From NCBI GenBank assembly GCA_002914805.1, contig JXTB01000047.1:996824-1060823 (forward strand): a DNA stretch of 64,000 nt, in the 5' to 3' direction. This stretch comes from Parasponia andersonii. Lineage: Eukaryota; Streptophyta; Magnoliopsida; Rosales; Cannabaceae. Made by a program: the position numbers and the translations under genes. Shown piece by piece: positions 36,587 to 47,289 of this stretch. The notes under the pieces are model-generated. The model saw only the letters and a program-made list of their open reading frames with translations. It had not been told where the DNA came from and ran no database searches. Position 1 is the stretch's first letter. Each line of letters starts with the position of its first letter.

Positions 36587-37877
36587 TCAATTATTATATA
36601 TTTGTTTTACCAAGTTATCTCTCCAAATAGTATATTCGTCAGATGACTCAAATGTACCAACAATACTTTGGTCACTAAAGAGGATTGGATTAGTGATAAT
36701 AGATTCTTCATCATAATCATCTAATGCATTTTCTAATAGATCCAAAGACATCTCTTTCCTAATGAGATTGTGTAAAAGATAACCTGTAATAATCATTCGA
36801 CATTGTATTTTAATAGAATAAAAAGAAGGGCTCCTCGAAATGGACCTACGCAATTTTAAGAGTCCAAATATACGTTTTATTACATTCCTTGCTGAAGCAT
36901 GTTTCATATTAAAATATTCTTGCTCATTTATTGGTGCACATCCATCCTTCCAAATAGATAAATGATACCTTATTCCTTTGTATAGTGCAATAAATCCCTC
37001 ACCATTTGTGTATCTACCATATATTAGATAATAGTATTCTAAAAAAATAAAAACAAATGATTAGTTGTTAAATATATCAACTTGTATACTCTTTCAAAAG
37101 ATAGCCAAAAAACTATTACTAGTTGGGATTTTTAATCCATTTGGTCTATATATAGTATGTCTAAGAACTCTTGAATCTAAGGTAGAGCCTTCCGAGTTTG
37201 GTAATATCAATATAAAATTCATATTTCTATCACAATCTCCTAGAACATTTGTTGCAATATGACCCTTTCTTGTTCGATATCTAGGCTTGTCAGTTTCAGA
37301 AACATGCACCTCAATGTAAGTCTCATCTAATGCTTCTAAACAATTCTATATAAAAGATTATTAGTATCAATTATTTTAAGTTACTATATTTTTAAATGAC
37401 TATCAACTTAAACCCCAAATATAAAAATACCTTAAATACTCCCATCTTTCATCTATACAATATTGAGGAATAGGATCTAGAATTTTTAATAAGTTACCTT
37501 GTAAATGTAGAACTACATTTAAAACTGAGTTGAAGTATCTACTAATAATCTCACCTGAGCTTTGAAATCTATTATGGATTGTCTGATTCTTGACATAATG
37601 AGCAAGTATATATAAGAAAATATATACTTGTTTTTTTAACACTTACTAATCTATCTTTCTTCAACTTTTTATTTATACGAAGTAGTTCACATAATAGACC
37701 AAAATTATTCTTATCCATGTGGATGTCATTCACATATTTTTGATCATTATGGCCTATTATGTGATCTAAAATAGTCAAACGAGTTTTATGCCTAACAAAT
37801 GTTTGATGTCTAAGCATACGCTTTTCATAATGTCTCTTAACCAAGAGATATATCATCCCCAATGTCATGGTCATCAT
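36587..37877 (-). pseudogene. PIF/Harbinger DDE transposase, decayed
   Basis: Read in pieces on the minus strand: an N-terminal helical region (37877-37572, with IHMDKNNFGLLCELLR), ILAHYVKNQTIHNRFQSSGE (~37610-37550), the catalytic part LDETYIEVHVSETDKPRYRT (~37340-37270) with the first Asp, EGSTLDSRVLR with the second Asp (~37190), YTNGEGFIALYKGIRYHL (~37015), and HASARNVIKRIFGLLK (~36898). In this last motif the catalytic Glu (usually NVIERxFG) is Lys. Gaps at ~37420-37350 and ~37075-37030 fit introns or decay. The family cuts and pastes DNA with 3-bp targets. Confidence 0.82.
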
Positions 37878-39488
37878 GATGCATCATCCCCAACATCACA
37901 ATCTTCTTCCTTTCATCCGTCTCTAGTTATCAAAGTGCAATATAAGTTATTGACCACGTTAAAAAAAGTAATGAAAAAAAGAAATACAAAACCATATATT
38001 GGCATAGATACACATTGACACTTTGTTTGTAACTAGTTCTACTTGTATATTACAAACCCTCAAGTATTAAATTATTTATAATTCTAGTTATATAATGATC
38101 TTAAAATAATCATTTTCAACCCCTTAAAATATTTTGTTCGAATTAAGTTCTAACATAGCACATATTTAGGCAAAGAAAAAACTATCAATATCCAACTTCA
38201 ATTAATAGCAAAAACATCCCAAGTTATCTTTATTTTCCTCTCAGAAAAATAAAAAAAGAAAGCATCAAGATCCAACTTTGAATAATAACAAAATCATCTC
38301 TAAGTTCCTTTCTTTTCTCCTCAGAAAAAAAAATCAAGATCCAAGTTTGAGCAAAGTAATCTCTAGGTACCTTTCTTTTCTCTTCAAAAAAAAAAAAAAA
38401 ACAAGAAAAATCAAATAATCAAGTTCCAACTTTTGAACAATAACAAAATCATATCTTTTTTTCTCTTAAAAGATCCACTTTTGAATAATAGCAAAATCAT
38501 CTCTATGTACCTTTATTCTTTCTTCAAAAAAAAAAAAAATAAACAAAACATCAAGATCTAATTTTAAATACTAGCAAAGTCATCTCTAACTAAATTTCTT
38601 TCTCTTAAAAAAAATTAACTAACCAAGTTCATTTTTCTACCTATGACTTTTGAGTTATTTGGAATTTTAAGAATGGTTTTTAATCTCATAATCAACAAAT
38701 CTACAAGTAAAATAGAAATAAATAAGAAAAAAAAAAGAATAAAAGTTGATATATGTGAAATACCTTTAAGTTCTTTAGGTGTAGACTGGCAGAGAATGCC
38801 AAAAAACTATAAACTTTCAAGCTTGAAGAAGAAGAAGAAATTGTAGCAATGTAAAAATTGAGGAAGAGGAGTTGTAGTTCTAGCTTATTTCGACCCAAGT
38901 TCTAGATGGGTTTATTTTATCCCTTTCTAGGACTCTTAAATTGGGCCCAGACTATTTAATCCAGTGGACTGTGATGGCACCAAACATGGGATAAAGGCTA
39001 AATAGTCTAATCTCTAGTATTGTCTGGTGCACCAAACGGGTTGTGTGGGAATAAAAATGAACGAATGGGGCTTATTGGAATTATTTTAACGGAATAATGA
39101 GATTTGCTGTCAGAAAATGAGAATTATAGCCTTGAATATAATAAATGTACTAGACAAAGAAACTTAAGGAACTTTGTTAAGAAGGAGAGAGAGAGAGAGA
39201 TATATGTGTATTTGTGTAGTTTTTATCATTATTACAAGCCTTTATATAGACACAGATGCAGACTAGTATGACTCCACAAGTTTTGGATACCACTTGTAGT
39301 GGGGTGGGTGTCAAAAGTTTGATATGATTTTTTAAGTGTATCTCTATCGCTTATTGGGTATTAAGCACTAATAGCCTATTGATATTAAAAGCCTGTTGAT
39401 ATTAAACCTCGTTAACCTCTCCAAAATAATGTATTTTCCAATAAAATATAGACATTTATCTTGGGATTTCATGGGTGTTTTTTTTCCA

Positions 39489-40804
39489 ATATAATTTTAA
39501 CACATCATATTTTTTTTTTAACTGACCTCTTTTTATATACTTATCATATTCTGTGACTTAATATTTTAACTAGTGACTAATTATTAGAATTTTATCACAT
39601 CCCAAAATATTAAGTCCCATGAACTATACTGAATGTGAATATTCGCTAGAGCTCATTAATGTAAATTTTATTCAATATGGTCTTCAAACTATCTTGGAAA
39701 CACTGAATTGATGGAGAGAGAATTTCTTTTTGTAGATGAATATCTGAGTATAGATGAAATATCATTAACTTATTGCCACATCTCAATTAGGTTGGCACTT
39801 ACCTATAAAATAATCCAATGTTCCCATAAGAAACAGTTGATATGGATTGTAAGTAAGCTCAGAATAGCAGACTACTAGCTTTAGTTGGGTTCTATATAGT
39901 CATACAAAAACATTTCTATTAGAATATCCCCCAAATAACTCCTGGTTAAAGCCATAATAAAGCAAAACCTAGTGAAAAAAAATCTACAAATAGGAAAAAG
40001 AGTATGTTACATATGAGCAACGAACTTGTGTATTGTTGAGAAAAAGTTCTATGAACCTTCAGTTGTTATACTCATATTATTTGCCAACGATAGTTTTTGA
40101 AAGAGCTTGTGATATTACTGAAGGACTTTCTTGAAAAAGCTCATCAAGCTTTTGTGTCAAGAACACTTTATGCTCCAATTCTTTCTTCTTGAACTCCAAC
40201 ATTTATGTGAATCTTGTGAATAGAGAGAGAATATTCCTCATGCTAAAGAAATCAAGATATTAGTTCAAAAATATATATATAATTATTAGGGATAAAGTAA
40301 GAACAAAAACTGATGAAAGTTAATGTAATTCCTAATTTTTATTAGATTAAATAATAATTAATCGACAGATTCTTTGAATTTTTAAATATTCATACCCAAA
40401 ATATTTCAATCACGGAATATACCCAATTATATATTTAGCTTGGAGTGCGTATCCAATTATATATTTAAATTGAGGTGTGTACCCAATTTATATATATGTA
40501 GACTGTAGTATGTGCCCAGTTTAGATTGATGAATATTAGGTAGATCAGAGATATTTTAATACGAACCACTTATTTATATTATGAAGATTTTCATCAATAA
40601 TAAGTTTTAGATGAAGACATGTCTAGAAAACTATATGAATTATTTCTTGATGAGCTTTAGGTTAGTAGGTGCAGATAGTGTACCTACTTTCAGGTCTCTA
40701 AGAGTGCAATATCAACTGTATTTGATATTTCCGATTTCATAGGGTCCTTCCCAGTTTAGTGTAAACTTAGCAATATGCATTCCTTTCATAACATGATCAA
40801 CAGC
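39489..40804 (-). pseudogene. Tat element: end of the integrase C-terminal code and 3' untranslated region
   Basis: On the minus strand 40804-40640 reads AVDHVMKGMHIAKFTLNWEG, then PYEI, and a CTLRDLKVGTL...NLKLIK tail, the GKFxxNWEGPYxV module that closes plant gypsy integrases. The upstream part of the same domain lies at ~51.0-51.4 kb, so the intervening element is an insertion. Bases 39489-40640 hold AT-rich 3' UTR sequence with no other gene seen. Confidence 0.75.
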
Positions 40805-41098
40805 TATTAGGGCTAATTTGAACAATTGCAATTATGACACTCGAGACGTATTGCAGGCCCCGAAAGGAAACCTAAAACCCAAAGAGTTAGTGCAGACCCC
40901 AAGATGAGTGAATCATATTCTCCCTCGCAGCTTGAGAAACCATCCTTACAGTGGAATCATCTTGACCCCAGGATACCTCTTGGTACCCGTGAGCACCTCA
41001 AAAGATGGTTCAGATCCCTTGTTTATCCAGGTAACGACCTGAGACTTCACCAAACCCCGTGAATTATGAGCCATCATTACACTGACCTCCTGATAATT

Positions 41099-42830
41099 AT
41101 TGAGAAATTAATATTTCAATCTTACTCACTCTTATTTTGAAGATAAAAAACATTTGATTTAGTACTGAAGATTTAACTTAAATTTGTAGTGAAATAACTT
41201 TAAAAGTTCTAACTCAAATTGATAAAAGAATCAAGCCAGAAGATGGATGTATATTAGACCTATTAGAATCAAGCTTGAAGATGGATAATCAAGATACAAG
41301 AGCATGCTTGGATAGAGAATATTTCATATTTAGTCTTGTATTTAATTTAGTTTATTGTACATAAATTCTCTTTGCATTGGCTCATATTTTCAAAAAAGTT
41401 TTCAAACTATCTTAAGCTTAAAATAGTTATTTTCTTATAGAAGTTTGAAAATAAAAAAATAATGTTTTTCTCTAAATGGGCAAAGCATTCTTTAAAGCAT
41501 GATTTTTTAGGTTTAAATAAGTTACATATATATTTGAAATCATGATTATTTGAAATAAGCTAAAAAGAGATTTTCTAATTGCAAACTATAATTTGTCTTG
41601 GTATAAATACTTTCTACATTATTATTAAATACCTTTGTGGAACAAAAATAAGTTTGCAATAGCCAAAATATTCTTTTCAAATTGATTTTCAATATTTTTA
41701 AAGTATTTAAAATAATTTTAGAAGTCAGTATTTGAAACATGCTAAAAGCTGTCAAAATCTGAAAAATGACCAAATGCTAAAATAGCTAAAATAAGTAGGA
41801 TTTTTAGTGTTAAAAATGGTCGTGAGAAAAATATTACTGTTAAGATTTGACCGTCGCAAAGACACTACCAATGGCTAGTATTTTGAGTCTACCGAGGCAG
41901 AAACTGTGTCTTAACGGTTATAAACAATTAGTTTTGATATAAGTTTATAAATAGAAGCTATTTTAAGTATAAAGCCATTGTATGAACTTAAATTGTTATC
42001 CAACAAATTTAAAGTACAAAGCCTATTCTTACATTGAATTAACTTTCAAATCATATTAAGCTAACCTTAGAGCATTCATTGTACATTGTTCTCAAATTTC
42101 TTAAGCCAAAATTGTATTTATTACCTTTGAGAGGAGAGTTTGTGAGTGTGTTCACTATTATATTAAAAAAATCTTTGAGTGTGAGGTGAAGTTCGCACCA
42201 GAGTCATAAACAATCCGTGCATAGGTAAGGTTGCCACTAGAGTCTAAACAACCCGATTTAAATGAGGTTGTCACTAGAGTTGTGACAACCTGAGTATAGA
42301 TGAGGTTGTCACTGGAGTCTAACTAACTTTTAAGTTGGTGAGATTGACACCATTATCTAAATAATCTGTGCAGGTGAGGATTTGTATCGGAGTCAAAACA
42401 AAGCATGATAGAGCTAGAGTCAAGACTATTGTAAATGTGTGGGTAAGCCTAAGAAGAATCCACTCTATTTGTAAAATGGTCTATCAAGCCCACAATCTTG
42501 ATTTGATAGTGGAAAGCTCAAAGTAAGTTGCCAAGAGCCGGAAACATAGGTGAATCGTTGTGTTTGTCGAATCTCGTAAAAACCGAGTTTGCATTTTCTC
42601 TATCCATATATTTTGTACTTTATTTCAAACTATTTAATTGTATGTTTGATATTTATTGTGCTTATTGACTTAGTATTCGTGTTATATATTTGGTATTATT
42701 GTTCATTTAGCCTCAAAGTTTCAAAATGGTGGTCTATGGTTTTACTTAGTTAAAAATTTTCTTAAATAGTTTTAAAATCTAATCCACCCATCTCTTGGGT
42801 AATCAATCTTGAGCTAACATTGAAAGCTGC
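41099..42830. mobile_element. Anonymous ~1.73-kb insertion, possibly a solo LTR
   Basis: Present only in the left LTR copy. AT-rich first half, then at ~42180-42400 about five imperfect ~45-50-bp repeats of the type gaggttgtcactagagtctaaacaacc. The final part (42460-42640) ends in a T-rich segment. No coding frame was recognised. The repeats and length would fit a copia solo LTR, but this is inference. Confidence 0.4.
42180..42400. repeat. Imperfect ~45-50-bp tandem repeats
   Basis: At least four units share ggtgag/gaggt + tgncactngagtctaa + acaacccg, for example near 42188, 42228, 42268, 42302 and 42372. Unit boundaries drift, so the array is old. Confidence 0.6.
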
Positions 42831-43269
42831 TTATACTCCCTAACCAAGGGTGAACTACGTCGGCAAATGGGCCAGTAGTCGAACTACTATAATGCTAGGG
42901 GTCTCGTTGCATTAAATATGCCTCTTTCAGCTAAGATCGGGGGCTAGGATCACTAGACTCCTTTCCAAGATGATCCAACGGCTCTAATTGCCTATTTAAG
43001 CCCCTCAACCACCACATTGAAAGCAAGCTAAAAGTAAAGGTTGAAACTTTGTCTTTCTCTCTCCTTATTTATATTTCACTCATTAATAGCTCTTCACCAG
43101 ATAGTTTCTCTTACTAAAACTTTGATTGTTAACTTAAGCTTTGGTGTCCACTTGGCAGGCACAATGTCGGTGCCTAGCACCCACTTATTGCAACATCAGG
43201 ACCCTGAGGTCAAGTGGGAGTTTCGACCTAATCATATGAACCTACAAGTCAAATGTGAACAATTTACTT

Positions 43270-44245
43270 TGGAGAAAAACACAAATATCTCATATTCCAC
43301 TTTGCTAATTTCCCTACTTATTGGCCCATAGAATTACTAACATAGCTCATACGGGAGGTTAATAGTATCCTATATTGAGTGTGTAACCATCATTTTAATT
43401 TATAAGCTTTCTTATACTATATAGTCTCCTATGGGAGAACAACACATAAGTCCACTCGCAAGTTTATTCTAAGATATAAAATACAAGTAATGCCTAGATA
43501 AAAACCTTCATACAGGAGTTCGACAAGATTCTGAGGTGAGATATATCTTTAGAACTCTTGAACCAATGGTGGAGACTATAGATATCTCATATCTATTCCC
43601 ACTCAATCTTTTAAAATTAGGGATTCCTAAATTTACTCAGTTATCTAACTTACTTAGTAACCACAAAATCAATTATGTATATCTAATTATGTGACTTAGA
43701 GAGAATGAGCTAATTTAAGACATTAAGACATGCTATTCTAGACGTGGTGCTATGATCGAATAATTATTGTTTCTAAAGCCAAAATGCTAATACTATATTA
43801 TACATCTCATGTATATGAAAGTAGACAATAAAAGCATAATTCAGAATAAAACAATCAAATAAGAAAGTCTGCGGATTGTAAATCATTCAAGTAAAATTTT
43901 TCCAGAAAAAAATTCAATTATTTGACCAACAATCTTTCAAATAAACTTAAAACTGATATTTAAGTCAAATCCTGTATAAAAATTAGTTTTGAAAAATCTA
44001 ACTAAGAAACTTTAATCGCTAAATTATTCAACCAATAATTTTAAAGATTCTTAGTAGTAGAATTTAATTTAATTAAATTCTAAGTACATTTATAAAAATA
44101 AGTAAATAGGATAATTAGAAAATAATTAGACAATAAATCAAATTTAATATCTAATTATTGATTAATTAGAGAATTAATTAATTTATTTAATGTTATCTTA
44201 ATTTCATTAAGATGCTATCTTAAACTCATTAAGACCTAAAAGGAC
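43270..44245 (-). repeat. Fragment of a copia 5' leader in minus orientation
   Basis: The reverse complement of ~43400-43700 follows the leader of the copia element at 21330-21540: ttactaa-nnagttagataactgngtaaa, ttgagcgggagaa/ttgagtgggaata, ggtctccattgtt/agtctccaccatt and cctcagaatcttgctgag/cctcagaatcttgtcgaa all occur in the same order. The rest is AT-rich, as in that leader. It is a related copy, not the same family member. Confidence 0.6.
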
Positions 44246-45999
44246 AATAAAAGGATAATTAATTAATGTAGGTGATGGAGGAGGCCAGACCCATTGTATC
44301 CAATTGCTTCAAGGTCAAGAGGATGGCCTCGGTATAATGGTGGCTAAGGTGGTTGACAAAAGACCAGAGGTTGGCCTTGTCTGAGGAAACTAGAAGGGTT
44401 GGTGAAGGAAGGACCATGAACTCCTGAGGTTCAAGAGGAACCGTAACATCAAAATTAGAAGCCTTAGCTCCTGTGGAAGTTGTTGGCAGACCCTGAGCTT
44501 GAGAACTCTCGCCACGTGATGGAGACGTCGCACCTGTCTTCGTTCACTTGAAAGCAAACTGTTGGAGTAACAAGCCCTCGTTATGCTTCTTCAAAGAGGG
44601 GGGAGTCTCGGGCATAGGCTGCAGCGGAGAAGTAACTCAGGAAGGGCAAATACGAGGGGTGCTTGGCATTTCAGGCTCTACTGGATGGTTATCCACTCGA
44701 GGAAACTCTTGTACGCGAGGACGCTCCTTATGGTCTCGGCCTCAGCTCCAGTGGCAATCAGAATTCTTTTTATCTGTTACTCCCGGTTACTCTCCTCGTG
44801 GTGACTAGAAAAATTCATTCCTGCATAAGAAGAAAAGCATGGACTATTAATGCCCAAAAGACTCAACAAAAGAAAAAATTGCGAGAAAATTAAACTTAAG
44901 ACTATACCACGAAGAGGTTTGGTGCTTAAGCTTAGTAGTACGGGTATCATGACTTCCCCAACAACTGCAAAAGTGTTCTCAACCTTTGGAAGTGCCTCTT
45001 CGACCTCGGCCTCTAGAAGAATAGTGTGGGTGGCCGCTGCCTCAGTATTTTATTAAACTTGAGGTAGGGGAACCACACCACTGAGTCCAAGGTGGAGTCT
45101 TCAGGTTGAAGAGAAGGACAATACCTTATCTCAGGCCTCTCCTCAAGCCTCCCAAAGTTTACTGGGACCTGAGGCCAGCTTGGGGGAACTTTGTTGTCAG
45201 GAAACTCCGTGTGATGCCTCTTTATAAAAAACTCTCTAACTCATCTGTTTTTTTTTCAGAGAAGAGGTGTTTCTCGATTATTTTGCTCTGCCACGACTGA
45301 AGGTAAACAGAGCTTGAGATGTTTTGGGACTTCTAGATGAGGAAGAGGTAGTTAAAGTCAGAAATAGAGAGATCCTGAAATCTAGCTCTTCTTTGAGCAC
45401 GAAGCAACCCAAGGCAATTCCCCACGATGAGGCATGCTCATAGGAGAGGGTGGAGAGTAATGCGAAGCCTTGCAGGAAAGAACTATTGGTATGAGGTCAT
45501 CCATCTTTGAGGCATTCTTCTTCGTAGGGCACCTTCATTTGTAATCCAAAAAGGAATAAGGAAGTTCCTCTGGTTCTAGTTAATCGTCTTTAAAGTGTCC
45601 AAACTCATGACCTCATCTGCCATGAAGTCACTCTCTAAGTCCTCCAGGAAGGCGTCGTTATCATTTGCCTTGAGGTTCCAACCTCATTTTTTGCCTCGTC
45701 ATGTACTCTTATGGCCGAAGATAAGGACTAGGATACCTCTATGGGCTCGTGGGGCTTGGCTTCAGGCTCGACTCTTTGTTACACTTGGAGAAATGGCAAA
45801 CCCTTTTCGATGCATCATGGTTGGCCTCTGCTTCCAATAAGTCGAGGTCGATAGGCACTGGATGCCTAACCTTGGTTATCAAAACCTCAGGTTCCTCCCT
45901 ATCTGTGAGCTTGAGGTCTCTCGAGACATTCGAAGTAGATAAGGATATACTGCTACTCGCTGCCGACATGGCCCTATCATTCTCACCACAGCCAACCAT
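44246..45999 (-). pseudogene. Antisense ORF (aORF-like) of the Tat-type element, decayed
   Basis: Protein-like sequence on the minus strand, opposite to the element's own LTR orientation and just upstream of its right LTR. It starts MVGCGENDRAMSAASSSISL (ATG at 45999), continues LTDREEPEVLITKVRHPVPI and DAFLEDLESDFMADEVMSLD (~45650-45590), and ends near ANLWSFVNHLSHHYTEAILL (~44340). Frameshifts and stops break it. Antisense ORFs between pol and the 3' LTR are known in Tat-lineage elements such as Grande; their function is unknown. Assignment rests on position, orientation and composition, since I do not recognise a domain. Confidence 0.5.
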
Positions 46000-46728
46000 G
46001 GAAACTACTTTGAAAGAGTCTGAATAAAAGTAAAAGAAGAAGAAGAAGAAAAAAAAAAAAGGAAGGATGAGGGAATACTCACTTAAAAGGCAGTGTTGGA
46101 GTGGGGTTGATCTGAAAATAAAGAAGAGATGGCTGAGATCGCTAGAGTGCAATCGATCAGAAGAAAAAAAAATTGAAAGTTAAAGAATCTCAGTGATAAT
46201 GGAAAGCAAAAGTCAAAAAATAAAAGTAAAGTAAAATAAAGAAGGGGTATTTATAGGATCCCGTAACAGGATAGATCTCAGCTGTACAATTGATAAATGG
46301 CCAGGGACATCTTGAAGGTGAAAAATTGTGTCTGAAGGCGTGAAAGACCCCAGATAGATCTGAGTCGTTCATTTCAAAATGAATGGCCTAGATCAAATTT
46401 CTGGGATGCTTATGTCACCATGCCTAGAGTAATGTGGCTGCTACATGCCTATGAGCCACATTTTATGGTCGCGAGTGAGTAGTACCAAGAGGTCTTCATA
46501 ATGGCGCTTGCTTCATTCCATGCGCCAAAGTAGGGCATGATATGAGGTGACACTTTACGACCTTGGGTTGGGACCTCTCTAGTCCTCGAGTTTTGATATT
46601 TTAAGAATAAAAGCAAGCCTAAGGAGAAGCAAGCAAGTCAGAAGAGGGACCAAAGGAGCCCCTAAAGACATACCGAGAAGCCTAATGATCAAGGCAAAAC
46701 TTGATGCCTTGAGCTTAGGAGGCAACAA
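46000..46728. other. Internal untranslated region between the antisense ORF and the right LTR
   Basis: Moderate-GC sequence with an A-rich purine tract at ~46026-46062 and no recognised gene. Short open frames are not protein-like. Confidence 0.4.
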
Positions 46729-47285
46729 TTCGGGATAATTTCAACAATTTCATGTATGAGACCCGAGGACATTTCATAGTCCTGAAGGGAAACCTAAATC
46801 CTAAAAAGTTGGCATAGACTCCGAGGAGAGTGATTCATATTCCCCCTTAAGAAACTATCCTCACAGTCGAACAGTCTAAAACCTAGGATGCTCCTTGGTA
46901 CCAATGAATGCCTCAAAATATGGTCTAGATCCCTATTTATCCTAGTAATGGCCCGAGGCCTCTCTGAACCTCATGAATTATGTGCCATCATTACAATGTC
47001 CTCCTGATAACCGCCTATAGTCCATAATCTAAGATGTACTATGCTGGCAAATAGGCCAGTAGCTGAACTATAATAAAGCCAAGGGTTTCATCGCTTTAAA
47101 TGAGCCTACTTCAGCTAAAATCAAGAGTTAGGATCACTGGACTCCTTCCCAAGATGATCTAACGGCTCTCATGCACAACAAATGTCTTATTTATGGCTCT
47201 TAACCATCATATTGAAAGCAAGTTATAACTGAAGATCGAAACTCAGTCTTTCTCCTTCCTTATTTATATTTCTCTCATTAATGTT
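46729..47285 (+). repeat. Right LTR-like copy of the nested Tat-like element, interrupted by copia DNA
   Basis: Runs from gggataatttcaacaattt to cttatttatatttctctcat, parallel to the left copy. Similarity stops at ~47285 where copia pol sequence begins, and a short piece (cacccaccattgcagcctca) resumes at ~50845 next to the Tat integrase. Confidence 0.65.
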
Positions 47286-47289
47286 ATCC

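Larger units (their letters stand above)
34456..39043 (-). mobile_element. PIF/Harbinger transposon, ~4.58 kb, with both characteristic genes (decayed)
   Basis: Ends: GCTGTTTGGTGTGCAAGA near 34463 and, reverse-complemented, CCCGTTTGGTGCACCAGA near 39040. The element is taken as 34459-39040, flanked by ttg at 34456-34458 and 39041-39043; the paralogous empty site at 58768-58770 has a single ttg, supporting a 3-bp target duplication. It encodes a DDE transposase and a Myb/SANT-like protein on the minus strand, the usual two-gene layout of PIF/Harbinger. A/T homopolymers and ~60-bp imperfect repeats of the type aaaatcatctctaagtacctttctt fill 38200-38620. Confidence 0.85.
33384..39488 (-). repeat. 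Tat 3' LTR, split by the Harbinger transposon
   Basis: Bases 33384-~33470, ~34345-34458 and 39041-~39488 match the 5' LTR at 57764-~57850, ~58665-58770 and ~58771-59163. Shared phrases include aaaaattaagcataataatg, tcaccacttgtagtggggtggg-type sequence and cattattacaagcc. The middle ~870 bp (33470-34345) does not align with the middle of the other LTR. Confidence 0.75.
40805..43260 (+). repeat. Left LTR-like copy of the nested Tat-like element, with a ~1.73-kb insertion
   Basis: Matches the right copy at 40805-41098 and again at ~42830-43260. The gap 41099-~42830 is absent from the other copy (which runs straight through cctcctgataa at ~47005). After the LTR body the sequence cacccacttattgcaacatc resembles the CACCCACCGT-type primer-binding region of this group. 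Confidence 0.65.

Noticed and set aside
43041..43331. 96-codon plus-strand frame starting MKLCLSLSLFIFHSLIALHQ, resembling a secreted peptide
   Set aside because: It spans the LTR end and primer-binding region of the Tat-like element and the start of the copia leader fragment, and the other LTR copy does not preserve it.
40857..47010. Possible duplicated host gene because of long moderate-GC similarity between ~41 kb and ~47 kb
   Set aside because: The similarity is non-coding, colinear and flanks retroelement sequence, so it fits an LTR pair better.
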